Below, piece after piece: positions 1-5,395 of a stretch of 8,804 bases of DNA. The DNA is from Phycisphaerales bacterium (GTDB lineage Bacteria; Planctomycetota; Phycisphaerae; Phycisphaerales; UBA1924). Numbering within the stretch: position 1 is the first letter of the stretch; each line of letters begins with the position of its first letter. The notes under the pieces were generated by a model. It did no database searches, had not been told where the DNA came from, and was given only the letters and a program-made list of their open reading frames with translations. The DNA lies in assembly GCA_003511945.1 (NCBI GenBank), contig DOJA01000161.1, positions 1,164-9,967 of the forward strand. The letters are read 5' to 3'. Made by a program: the position numbers and the translations under genes.

Positions 1-28
1 AATCGCCCGCCTTGGGAGGCAAGACCGC
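1..28. repeat. Copy 1 of a ~28-nt imperfect direct repeat flanking csrA
   Basis: Positions 1-28 match 637-664 at 24 of 28 bases, sharing the core AATCGCCC-x-CCTTGG-x-AGGCAA-x-ACC. The copy starts at the window edge, so its left half cannot be seen. The two copies lie in the same orientation on either side of csrA. The core ATCGCCC also occurs in the hairpin at 6511-6537. This may be a dispersed intergenic (REP-like) element; its function is unknown. Confidence 0.5.
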
Positions 29-68
29 GGGAACCATCGGTTTGCAGTCTCCACAGTGGATCCGGGAA

Positions 69-83
69 TCCCCTCGGCGGGGA
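69..83. other. Short hairpin upstream of csrA
   Basis: TCCCC (69-73) pairs perfectly with GGGGA (79-83) around the 5-nt loop TCGGC. No T-run follows. It could be the end of an upstream transcript or part of the csrA leader. The rest of 1-269 shows no convincing gene, and I could not pick a sigma-70 promoter with confidence. Confidence 0.3.
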
Positions 84-258
84 CAGGTGAACGATGCCGA
101 AGCGGCGAGTCAAAGGCCGCACTAGCAGACACTTACTTACCCTGACTCGGCCCGGGTTCATGACGCAATCTGAACAGTTTGGGCTTCCAACCCACCGATT
201 GGGGTGGTACGCTGGCGCGTGGTGGGCTCGCCCTCTTTGGTGTTTCGGGGCCGCGAGC

Positions 259-264
259 AGGAGG
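259..264 (+). promoter_or_regulatory. Shine-Dalgarno AGGAGG for csrA
   Basis: AGGAGG is separated by 5 nt from the ATG at 270. It decides the csrA start in favour of this ATG, which gives the canonical CsrA N-terminus MLVITRR. An upstream in-frame ATG at 204 would add 22 residues unlike any CsrA. Confidence 0.85.
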
Positions 265-269
265 TTCGC

Positions 270-485
270 ATGCTTGTGATCACCCGGCGCGAGGGAGAAG
301 AGGTCGTCATCGGCGACCCCGCGAATCCCTTGGGCGTCATCAGGATTGCCGGGATCAAGGGCGACCGGGTGCGCGTGGCGATGGACTTCCCCCGTGACAT
401 CGCGGTGCACCGTCGCGAGGTAGCCGACCAGATCCTGGCCGAGCAGCCGCAGGTGGTGGGCAAGATCGGCGGCGTGGCGGGCTAA
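270..485 (+). CDS. csrA: Carbon storage regulator CsrA (RNA-binding translational regulator)
   Basis: CsrA is a small dimeric RNA-binding protein that binds GGA-containing hairpins in mRNA leaders, usually repressing translation; in many bacteria it controls flagellin, motility and carbon metabolism. The 71-aa product starts MLVITRREGEEVVIGD and contains the conserved segment IAVHRREVADQI. R48 corresponds to the RNA-binding Arg44 of E. coli CsrA, and I4 to its Leu4. Compared with E. coli there is a 4-residue insert (around PANPLG, residues 17-22) between the first beta strands, which I believe is common in planctomycete CsrA. A Gly/Val-rich tail extends after residue 60. A strong SD precedes the start. 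It is followed by a hairpin and faces rsmA convergently. No fliW or flagellin gene is visible nearby. Confidence 0.95.
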   Translation: MLVITRREGEEVVIGDPANPLGVIRIAGIKGDRVRVAMDFPRDIAVHRREVADQILAEQPQVVGKIGGVAG

Positions 486-520
486 CAGGCCCTCACAGAG
501 TGACCTACCCCATCTGGTGG

Positions 521-539
521 GACGGGCGGCCCGCCCGTC
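521..539. terminator. Strong GC hairpin between convergent csrA and rsmA
   Basis: GACGGGCG (521-528) pairs perfectly with CGCCCGTC (532-539) around a 3-nt loop. It lies 35 nt after the csrA stop and 130 nt beyond the rsmA stop on the other strand. Downstream on the + strand is only a pyrimidine-rich stretch (CTCCTGTCCCTCTCT), not a clean T-run. A terminator, possibly bidirectional, is the likely role given the convergent context. Confidence 0.5.
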
Positions 540-621
540 GCTCCTGTCCCTCTCTATGTCATTCTGTGCGGGGCTCCGAGGCGCCTCATCCGGCGCGGCG
601 GGCGAGTCGAGAAGGGGTAGT

Positions 622-664
622 GGCGGCGGGCGGCTGAATCGCCCTCCTTGGAAGGCAACACCAC
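622..664. repeat. Copy 2 of the csrA-flanking repeat, with hairpin
   Basis: Positions 637-664 are the second copy of the 28-nt repeat seen at 1-28. Here its left side is visible: GGGCG (628-632) can pair with CGCCC (640-644) over the loop GCTGAAT. The left half CGGCGGGCG resembles that of the hairpin at 6511-6537. The element ends just before the rsmA stop codon, so it lies in noncoding DNA between the two convergent genes. Confidence 0.45.
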
Positions 665-668
665 CCGC

Positions 669-1559
669 TCATTCCGCCGGTCTCCCGCATCGCGGATCAT
701 CAAGAAACAGCGCGGCTCGATCGCTCAGCGCGATCAGCTGCTCAACCGTGAGTTGTTCCGGGCGCTGCGACGGCGATACCCCTGGGGGCAGGTCGATGGT
801 GATCCCCGCCGCGCCGAGGACGCCGCCGAGTTGTTTGCGTCGGTGCGTGAACAGGACGCGGCAGAGCCGCTCCAGGCGATCGGGACGCAGGGTGAGCGGC
901 GCTTGGCGGGGGACGATCGAGATCATCTCGCTGGTCACCTTGGGCGCGGGCCAGAAGCACCCGGGCGGGAGGGTTGCGATGCGTCCCACTCCGGCCATGG
1001 CCTGCACGACGATGGCGAGCTCGCCGAACTCCTTGCCCCCCGGCGCGGCCCGCACGCGCTGGGCGACCTCCTTCTGGATCGTGACGAACTGCCCCAGGCA
1101 CGGGGCGGGTGAGCGCAAGGCGGGGTGGAAGTCGGTCGCCAGCGTGGCCATCAGCGGGCTGGCGGCGCCGTAGGGCAGGTTGGCGACGAGGCGGAAGGGG
1201 CGATCCCCCAGCGCGGCGGTCAGTGCAGGGTTCAGCGTGTGCTTGTCGCTCAGGCAATCCCCGCGGACCAGCGTCAGACGGTCCCGGGCGATGGGCTCGG
1301 CGAGGCGGTCGGTGAGCAGGTCGGCGAGGGCCTCGTCGAGTTCGCAGGCGACGACAATGGCGCCGCGCTCGAGGAGCCAGTCGGTCAGCGCGCCGGTGCC
1401 GGGGCCGACTTCGAGGACGAGGCCGCCCGGCGCGACCCCCGACGCGTCGACCAGGCGCCGGATGTGGTTGTGGTCGTGGAGGAAGTTCTGGCCCAGCGAG
1501 CGCTTGGGCGTGAGCCCCCGTTCGTCGAGCAGGCGCCGGATCTCGGTGAGGGTCTGCAC
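669..1559 (-). CDS. rsmA: 16S rRNA (adenine(1518)-N6/adenine(1519)-N6)-dimethyltransferase RsmA/KsgA
   Basis: RsmA dimethylates two adjacent adenines in helix 45 of 16S rRNA with S-adenosylmethionine, a late quality step in 30S assembly in the cytosol. The 296-aa product (family usually ~270 aa) has the whole motif set: SLGQNFL (residues 21-27), the SAM-binding EVGPGTGALT (50-59), the acidic strand end ACELD (71-75), the catalytic NLPY (127-130) and the late motif FWPAPKVTS (202-210). A C-terminal helical domain follows. The start is GTG (1557-1559), 4 nt after the stop of the upstream HAD gene, so the two are very likely co-transcribed and perhaps translationally coupled; no strong SD is seen. 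The C-terminus is a little longer than usual and ends against the repeat at 637-664. Loss of this enzyme classically gives kasugamycin resistance. Confidence 0.96.
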   Translation of the reverse strand: MQTLTEIRRLLDERGLTPKRSLGQNFLHDHNHIRRLVDASGVAPGGLVLEVGPGTGALTDWLLERGAIVVACELDEALADLLTDRLAEPIARDRLTLVRGDCLSDKHTLNPALTAALGDRPFRLVANLPYGAASPLMATLATDFHPALRSPAPCLGQFVTIQKEVAQRVRAAPGGKEFGELAIVVQAMAGVGRIATLPPGCFWPAPKVTSEMISIVPRQAPLTLRPDRLERLCRVLFTHRRKQLGGVLGAAGITIDLPPGVSPSQRPEQLTVEQLIALSDRAALFLDDPRCGRPAE

Positions 1560-1563
1560 TGGG

Positions 1564-2541
1564 CTACCACTGGCCGCGCAGGATGAGGTCGATGGCGTGG
1601 GCGACGCCGTCCTGCGCGTTGCTGAGGGTCTGCACCCGGGCGGCCTTCCTGACGGCCGGGGTCGCGTTGGCCATCGCGATGCCCAGCCCGGCGCCCTCGA
1701 TCATGGCAAGGTCGTTCACCTCGTCGCCGATGGCCGCCACGCGCTCCCGGGGGATGCCCTGCTCCAGCGCCAGTCGGTGGACGGCGGTCCACTTGTTCAC
1801 CTGGGTGTCGAAGACTTCCAGGAGATGGATGCTGTCGTCCTTCACGCCGTGGGGAGCGGAGGAGTTGACGCCTGCGACTGCGGCGAAGTGCTGCGTGGCG
1901 GCCTCGCGCCCGAACTCGGCGTGGACGCCCGCGGCGAGGTCGTGCATGACCTCGGCCGTGGCGGCGAACCCGACGCGCACCGTGTGCTCGGGGTGCGGGT
2001 CGTGCTCGACGCGGTCGATGAACTTGACCTCGACATCCATGACATCGAACCACCACTGGGTCGGGCGCTCGATCGGACCGGAGTTGACGACCAGGTAATC
2101 AAACCCGGCGGCGTCGCGGTCCTTCAGCAGCAGCGGCGCCCGGCGCCGGGCGGCGAAGTGCCCGCACAGCCGCCCGACCAGGGTCCGGTCCATCGCCCAT
2201 CGGTGCAGCGTGCGCCCGCCCGCGACATCGCAGACCATGGCGCCCCCCGCGCAGACCATCGGAGCAATAGTGCGTCCCGCAGCGGGACGGTCGGCGCGGA
2301 TGGCCTCGATGGCGGTCCTGCTCTCGACCATGGCGCGCCCGGTGCAGATGACGACCTCGATCCCGGCGCTCCGGGCGTCGTCGACGGCGCGGGCGTTGGC
2401 GGCGGAGACGCGCCCGTCCGGCCCGAAGAGCGTGCCGTCGAGGTCCAGGGCAAGCAGGTCGTAGTTGTGGAGGCGCGGGGCGGTCATCGGGGTCATCCGG
2501 GTCATCCGGGTCATCCGGGTCATCCGGGTCATCCGGGTCAT
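1564..2541 (-). CDS. Cof-type HAD-IIB family phosphatase with a repeat-encoded, multi-ATG N-terminus
   Basis: This is a haloacid-dehalogenase-superfamily hydrolase, probably removing phosphate from a sugar phosphate or similar metabolite; the substrate cannot be read from sequence. Numbered from the innermost ATG (2487; 307 aa), it has LDLDGTL with nucleophile D15 and acid/base D17, motif II T49 (VICTGRA), a cap domain of roughly 85-210 typical of subclass IIB, Lys232 (VNKW) and GDEVND (254-259) for Mg2+. The full open frame starts at 2541 and prefixes the protein with five MTR units and one MTP. These come from a 9-bp tandem repeat, so seven in-frame ATGs are available. None has a good SD. 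The start MTAPRLHNYDLLALDLDG at 2487 fits the family best. It lies 4 nt upstream of rsmA in the same operon and diverges from the phosphotransferase gene. Confidence 0.9.
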   Translation of the reverse strand: MTRMTRMTRMTRMTRMTPMTAPRLHNYDLLALDLDGTLFGPDGRVSAANARAVDDARSAGIEVVICTGRAMVESRTAIEAIRADRPAAGRTIAPMVCAGGAMVCDVAGGRTLHRWAMDRTLVGRLCGHFAARRRAPLLLKDRDAAGFDYLVVNSGPIERPTQWWFDVMDVEVKFIDRVEHDPHPEHTVRVGFAATAEVMHDLAAGVHAEFGREAATQHFAAVAGVNSSAPHGVKDDSIHLLEVFDTQVNKWTAVHRLALEQGIPRERVAAIGDEVNDLAMIEGAGLGIAMANATPAVRKAARVQTLSNAQDGVAHAIDLILRGQW

Positions 2542-2545
2542 CCGG
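2483..2545. repeat. 9-bp tandem repeat, six perfect copies plus one variant
   Basis: The unit GTCATCCGG repeats perfectly at 2492, 2501, 2510, 2519, 2528 and 2537. A variant copy GTCATCGGG lies at 2483-2491. On the minus strand each unit reads CCGGATGAC, so every copy supplies one ATG in the HAD reading frame (encoding Met-Thr-Arg). On the plus strand the unit is also open (Val-Ile-Arg). Because the unit is a multiple of three, a change in copy number would not shift the HAD frame but would change the number of possible starts and their distance from the promoter. Confidence 0.95.
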
Positions 2546-2553
2546 GGGGGGGG
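2544..2553. repeat. G10 homopolymer tract in a divergent promoter region
   Basis: Ten consecutive G (C on the minus strand) directly abut the last 9-bp repeat unit, within the ~94-nt spacer between the divergent HAD and phosphotransferase genes. Tracts of this length are prone to slippage during replication and also to sequencing error. A length change here would alter promoter or leader spacing, not the coding frame. Confidence 0.9.
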
Positions 2554-2635
2554 TCCACAGTATCAGGGCGGTCGACCGGCCCGCTGTGCGGGGGTACCCT
2601 GTCACCAGGAACCCGTGCTCCAAGGAGGGGACGCG
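2554..2635. promoter_or_regulatory. Divergent intergenic region with a 10-bp palindrome
   Basis: This spacer must hold promoters for the leftward HAD-rsmA pair and the rightward phosphotransferase. A perfect palindrome CGGTCGACCG (2569-2578) sits near its middle and could be an operator. For the minus strand GATACT (reverse complement around 2560-2565) resembles a -10 box, and for the plus strand TACCCT (2595-2600) is a weak -10. Neither has a clear -35, so promoter positions are uncertain. Confidence 0.3.
2622..2628 (+). promoter_or_regulatory. Shine-Dalgarno AAGGAGG for the phosphotransferase
   Basis: AAGGAGG ends 7 nt before the ATG at 2636. It fixes the start there rather than at an in-frame ATG at 2465, whose extension would only read through the 9-bp repeat as Val-Ile-Arg units and the G10 tract. 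Confidence 0.85.
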
Positions 2636-3640
2636 ATGGTGGTCGGACCAGGGCCCCCCGAAGGAGGCGGGAGCGAGTCGCACATCGATGCGCACGAACT
2701 GGCCTCGGCGCTGGAGCCGGCGCTGCTGGAGGCGGGGCGCGGGACGCTGTCGGAGATCCGCTGGTTCCGCACCGACTGGCAGATGAGCGGGGCGGCCACG
2801 GCGCACGCGAAGTTCACCCCCGAGCCCGGCGGGCCGGCCCGCGACGCGGTGGTGAAGGTGCCCGTCGGCTACAAGGAGCACCGCTTCCTGACCGGGCTGA
2901 GCGAGTCGGAGGCGCCCACGCCGAGGGTGGCGCTGCATGGGTACGAACTGGGCGGGTACGACTTCGCGTGGGTGGTGATGGAGCGGTTGCCGGGGCTGCC
3001 GCTGTCGGGCCATCGACACAAAGAGGTGTTCGAGCACCTGGCGCGGGCGGCGGCGGGGTTCTATCTGCGGGCGCAGGAACGCTGGGCGCTGGAGCCGGCG
3101 CCGCCGCCTCCGGACTGGGAATCGCTGCTGGAAAAGGGGCGGGAGGCCATCCGCGCGAACCCGCAGATGCCGCACGCGCAGCGCTGGGCGGGTGCGGTGA
3201 AGGAGGTCCAGCGCCACCTGCCCGGGCTGCGCCTCGCGTGGGAGCGCCGCGCGATCAACACCTGGTGCCACGGGGATCTTCACCCCGGGAACTGCATGGA
3301 GCGCACCGACGGGGCGGCGTGGGGGAGTCCGCCGGGGTTCGTGCTGCTGGACTTCGCGGAGGTCCACTGCGGGCACTGGGTGGAGGACGCGGTGTACCTC
3401 GAGCGGCTCTACTGGGGGCGCCCGCAGGCGATCGAGGGTGTGAAGCCCGTGTCGCTCATCGCGCGGGCGCGCCGGGACGCCGGGCTGGATTGCTCCGACG
3501 ATTACGCCTCGCTGGCCAACCTGCGCCGCGTGCTGATGGCGGCCACCACGCCCGCCTTTCTGCACCGGGAGGGTCATCCGGCCTACCTTGAAGCGGCGCT
3601 GGGCGTGCTGGAGCGGCTGGTGCCGTCGGTCTGCCAATGA
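2636..3640 (+). CDS. Phosphotransferase of the aminoglycoside/choline kinase (APH) fold
   Basis: The product (334 aa) belongs to the protein-kinase-like APH superfamily, which transfers phosphate from ATP to a small molecule such as an aminoglycoside, choline, homoserine or sugar; the substrate here is unknown. After a ~25-residue Gly/Pro-rich head, the N-lobe shows VVKV (K74 is the likely ATP-binding lysine) and YKEHRF. The hinge region is WVVMERLPG (112-120). The catalytic loop is CHGDLHPGNC (211-220), with D214 as base and N219 binding Mg2+. The metal-binding aspartate is D239 in LLDFAEV. The start is fixed by a strong SD. It diverges from HAD-rsmA and ends convergently toward a pseudogene remnant. 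Context gives no substrate, and calling it a resistance gene would be unjustified. Confidence 0.88.
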   Translation: MVVGPGPPEGGGSESHIDAHELASALEPALLEAGRGTLSEIRWFRTDWQMSGAATAHAKFTPEPGGPARDAVVKVPVGYKEHRFLTGLSESEAPTPRVALHGYELGGYDFAWVVMERLPGLPLSGHRHKEVFEHLARAAAGFYLRAQERWALEPAPPPPDWESLLEKGREAIRANPQMPHAQRWAGAVKEVQRHLPGLRLAWERRAINTWCHGDLHPGNCMERTDGAAWGSPPGFVLLDFAEVHCGHWVEDAVYLERLYWGRPQAIEGVKPVSLIARARRDAGLDCSDDYASLANLRRVLMAATTPAFLHREGHPAYLEAALGVLERLVPSVCQ

Positions 3641-3642
3641 AA

Positions 3643-3658
3643 ACGGCCCCCGCGCCGT
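3643..3658. terminator. Small hairpin just after the phosphotransferase stop
   Basis: ACGGC (3643-3647) pairs with GCCGT (3654-3658) across a 6-nt loop, starting 2 nt after the stop codon. There is no T-run. A second 5-bp hairpin, CCGGC/GCCGG, spans 3694-3709 at the end of the facing pseudogene. Either could stop transcription between the converging units; support is modest. Confidence 0.3.
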
Positions 3659-3699
3659 GCGGAGGCCGAACGGAGATCAGAGTTACCGACGATCCGGCT

Positions 3700-3996
3700 T
3701 CAGCGCCGGCGCCGGACGCCGAGCAGGGCGCCCATGGCGAGCAGGACAGCGCCCCGGGGGCGGGAACTTCCGTGAAGAAGCGGTCGAAGACCCAGCTGCT
3801 CACGCCGCTGCTCATGGCGTACCCGTCGTCGGCGTCGATCTGCCAGTGGACGCCCAGGCACACGCGGCTGCGCCCGGACGCTCTGGAGGAACTCGTCGTT
3901 CCAGTCCATCACGACATCGCTGGACGCCATCGTCGAGTCGGCGCACGACGAGAGGGCAACCACAGCCCACTCGCAGTTCTCTGCATGCATAACCAA
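3700..3996 (-). pseudogene. 3' remnant of a PAP2/vanadium-haloperoxidase-like gene with a PEP-CTERM tail, frameshifted
   Basis: On the minus strand, one frame (3756-3885) reads SRVCLGVHWQIDADDG followed by SSWVFDRFFTEVPAPGA. The SRV..GVHW..D pattern with a following helix is typical of the C-terminal core of PAP2/vanadium haloperoxidase proteins, and VPAPGA begins a PEP-CTERM sorting signal. The hydrophobic stretch and basic end, VLLAMGALLGVRRRR-stop, lie in another frame and stop at 3700. One extra G near 3747 would join them as PGALVLLAMGALLG. Upstream of about 3880 the frame shifts again, to one reading DWNDEFLQSV. The N-terminal ~300 residues expected of the family, including its first His motif, are absent because fabI begins only ~130 nt further on. 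A sequencing error could explain one shift, but the missing N-terminus argues for a true remnant. Confidence 0.65.
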
Positions 3997-4081
3997 GCTC
4001 CGCCCCAGCCGTGAGGTGACCCAGGTGCAATTGGGAACTGCCCGGGAACGAGCGGTGGGTCAAAGCCGCGTGTGCGGAGCG

Positions 4082-4101
4082 GTGGCGGAGTGTGGCGGAG
4101 T
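4082..4101. repeat. 10-bp tandem duplication downstream of fabI
   Basis: GTGGCGGAGT occurs twice in direct tandem (4082-4091 and 4092-4101). A further degenerate copy (GTGCGGAGCG) lies just before it. It is in the noncoding spacer between fabI and the haloperoxidase remnant. No role is evident. Confidence 0.6.
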
Positions 4102-4130
4102 GCTCGGGACCGGGGGGCGCCTCGCGGCCT

Positions 4131-4916
4131 TCAGACCCCGACGATGTTCACCCCGCAGTCGACATAGAGGTTCTCCCCGGTGATCCCGGAGCCCAGGTCG
4201 CTGACCAGAAAGGCGGCGGTGTCGCCGACTTCCCGGCCCTCGATGTTCCGGCGGAGCGGGGCGCGCTGGGGTGTGTGCTCGAGCATGGTGTCGATCCCCC
4301 CCACCGCGCTGCTGGCGAGGGTGCGGAGCGGGCCGCCTGAGATGGTGTTCACGCGGATGTTCGACGATCCGAGCTCGGCGGCAAGGTAGCGCATCGAGCA
4401 CTCGAGGGCGGCCTTGGCGACGCCCATGACATTGTACCCGGGCACGACCTTCTCCGAGCCGTAGTAGGACATGGCGAGGATCGAGCCCCCGCCGGAGTCG
4501 TGCATGAGCGGGCGGGCGCGCCGGGCCATGGCGACGAGGGTGTAGGCGGAGATGTCGATGGCGGAGAGGTACGCGGCGCGGGGTGTCTCGTTGAACTTGC
4601 CGAACGCGAGCCACTCGCGCTCGGCGAAGGCGATGGAGTGGACGACGAAGTCCAGGCGCCGGTGCGTCCTGGCATAGGCGGCGAACACCGCGTCAAGGTC
4701 CTCGTCCTTCCCGGCGTCGCACGGGAAGAGCCACGGGTCGGCGATGCCGATCGACTCGACACCCTTGCGGGTGCGCCGCTCGTTCTTCTCGCCCGGCAGG
4801 TGGGAGAAGGCGCAGACGGCGCCGTTGGCCGTGAGCGACTGGGCGATGGAGGTGGCGTACGAGCGGTCGTTGGCGACGCCGAAGACGAGGCCGACTTTGC
4901 CTTGAAGGAGGGTCAT
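4131..4916 (-). CDS. fabI: Enoyl-[acyl-carrier-protein] reductase, FabI type
   Basis: FabI reduces trans-2-enoyl-ACP to acyl-ACP with NAD(P)H, the last step of each elongation cycle of type II fatty acid synthesis in the cytosol; it is the triclosan/isoniazid-class target family. The 261-aa product (usual length ~260) is an SDR protein with the FabI-type cofactor loop GLVFGVANDRSYA (9-21), VHSIAFA (92-98) and the active site SYYGSEKVVPGYNVMGVAK (150-168). Tyr161 and Lys168 form the Y-x6-K signature, and Tyr151 matches the second conserved tyrosine of E. coli FabI. NTISGGPLRTLAS follows, and the protein ends GENLYVDCGVNIVGV. The ATG has the SD AAAGGA (4922-4927 on the other strand) 5 nt upstream. 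It lies 47 nt downstream of the GxxExxY gene and may share its transcript. Confidence 0.96.
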   Translation of the reverse strand: MTLLQGKVGLVFGVANDRSYATSIAQSLTANGAVCAFSHLPGEKNERRTRKGVESIGIADPWLFPCDAGKDEDLDAVFAAYARTHRRLDFVVHSIAFAEREWLAFGKFNETPRAAYLSAIDISAYTLVAMARRARPLMHDSGGGSILAMSYYGSEKVVPGYNVMGVAKAALECSMRYLAAELGSSNIRVNTISGGPLRTLASSAVGGIDTMLEHTPQRAPLRRNIEGREVGDTAAFLVSDLGSGITGENLYVDCGVNIVGV

Positions 4917-4921
4917 TTCAG

Positions 4922-4927
4922 TCCTTT
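4922..4927 (-). promoter_or_regulatory. Shine-Dalgarno AAAGGA for fabI, directly outside the left inverted repeat
   Basis: The plus strand reads TCCTTT, giving AAAGGA on the coding strand with 5 nt to the ATG. The left arm of the GxxExxY inverted repeat begins at the very next base (4928), so an insertion there would have left the fabI ribosome binding site intact. Confidence 0.7.
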
Positions 4928-4954
4928 ACCACGGAGGCACTGAGGCACGGAGAG
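4928..4954. repeat. Left arm of an imperfect inverted repeat flanking the GxxExxY gene
   Basis: Reading inward from the fabI side, the arm begins ACCACGGAGGCAC and continues TGAGGCACGGAGAG. It matches the reverse complement of 5369-5395 at 24 of 27 positions, with the outer 13 bases identical. Purine-rich ACGGAGG-type units are repeated inside it. No convincing target-site duplication lies just outside the two arms. Confidence 0.8.
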
Positions 4955-4963
4955 GATAGCGGA

Positions 4964-5362
4964 TCAGAGGGCGCGCCTCACGATGGCATCCTTGAGAACG
5001 GATGCATGGAAATTGATGAGGAGCCCCACACGCTTACTCGACAGCCGGAGGTAGGTCAGGAGCTGGGCGGTGTGCACCGGGGCGATCTCGTCGACACACT
5101 TGAGTTCAACGATGACCTGGTCGTTGATCATCATGTCGATGCGGTAGCCGCATTCGACTTCCTCCCCCTTGTAGAAGACCGGGAGCGGCACCTGTCGCCG
5201 AACCGACAGGTTGCGCATTGACAGTTCCCGTGCCAGGCAGGCCTCGTACGCCGACTCAAGCAGCCCGGGTCCGAGCGCGCGATGAACCTCGATGGCTCCA
5301 CCGATGATGAGCTCAGTGACCTCTCCTGAGATCAAGACCGATCCGTCTTCCTTCTGACCCAA
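4964..5362 (-). CDS. GxxExxY protein, PD-(D/E)xK nuclease-like
   Basis: This 132-aa product belongs to the GxxExxY family, small proteins related to the PD-(D/E)xK nuclease superfamily with no established role. The name motif is GLLESAY (G33, E36, Y39), preceded by the typical IGGAIEVHRALGPG (20-33). The nuclease-like core follows: D76 in YRIDMMI, then E86 and K88 in VIVELKCV, that is D-x9-E-x-K. The later HTAQLLTYL helix (97-105) is also conserved in the family. All key residues are present, so it may be active. The start is TTG (5360-5362), preceded at 6 nt by GGAGGG, which lies inside the right repeat arm. The gene is bracketed by inverted repeats and sits between an oxidoreductase and fabI on the same strand. 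Nuclease activity is inferred from fold only. Confidence 0.92.
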   Translation of the reverse strand: MGQKEDGSVLISGEVTELIIGGAIEVHRALGPGLLESAYEACLARELSMRNLSVRRQVPLPVFYKGEEVECGYRIDMMINDQVIVELKCVDEIAPVHTAQLLTYLRLSSKRVGLLINFHASVLKDAIVRRAL

Positions 5363-5368
5363 GTTCCG

Positions 5369-5395
5369 CCCTCCGTGTCTCCGTGCCTCCGTGGT
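5369..5395. repeat. Right arm of the inverted repeat flanking the GxxExxY gene
   Basis: On the minus strand this arm reads ACCACGGAGGCACGGAGACACGGAGGG and pairs with the left arm at 4928-4954. Its inner end, GGAGGG (5369-5374), is placed as the Shine-Dalgarno of the GxxExxY gene. Its outer end touches the stop codon of the upstream oxidoreductase (5396-5398). The arm is internally repetitive, with three ACGGAG units. Confidence 0.8.

Noticed and set aside
1..90. Possible tRNA fragment at the left edge (TTGGGAGG looks like an anticodon loop)
   Set aside because: Neither strand gives a 5-bp anticodon stem around it, and no T-loop consensus follows; the similar segment at 637-664 also fails to fold as a tRNA.
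195..220. Sigma-54-like promoter upstream of csrA (TGGTACG...GCGC)
   Set aside because: The GG and GC elements are 9 rather than 10 bases apart and the -12 half does not match the consensus.
94..279. Rightward 61-codon frame before csrA
   Set aside because: It overlaps the csrA start and its SD, and the predicted peptide is low-complexity Arg/Trp/Leu with no family resemblance.
2483..2545. CRISPR-like array
   Set aside because: Units are 9 bp with no spacers; it is a simple minisatellite.
2465..2635. N-terminal extension of the phosphotransferase through the repeat (Val-Ile-Arg units)
   Set aside because: The strong SD is at 2622-2628 and the extension crosses the G10 tract and the shared promoter region.
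1180..3591. Very long rightward open frame (about 800 codons) crossing rsmA, the HAD gene and the phosphotransferase
   Set aside because: It is antisense or out of frame to three genes with clear catalytic motifs; such long shadow frames are expected at this GC content.
2099..3637. Long leftward open frame opposite the phosphotransferase, sharing the repeat as Asp-Asp-Pro units
   Set aside because: It runs antisense to a gene with a clear HGDLHPGN motif and SD; its composition is Arg/Pro shadow sequence.
3637..4014. Rightward 125-codon frame overlapping the phosphotransferase stop by ATGA
   Set aside because: It has no SD of its own, shadow-like composition, and lies antisense to the haloperoxidase/PEP-CTERM remnant, which has recognisable motifs.
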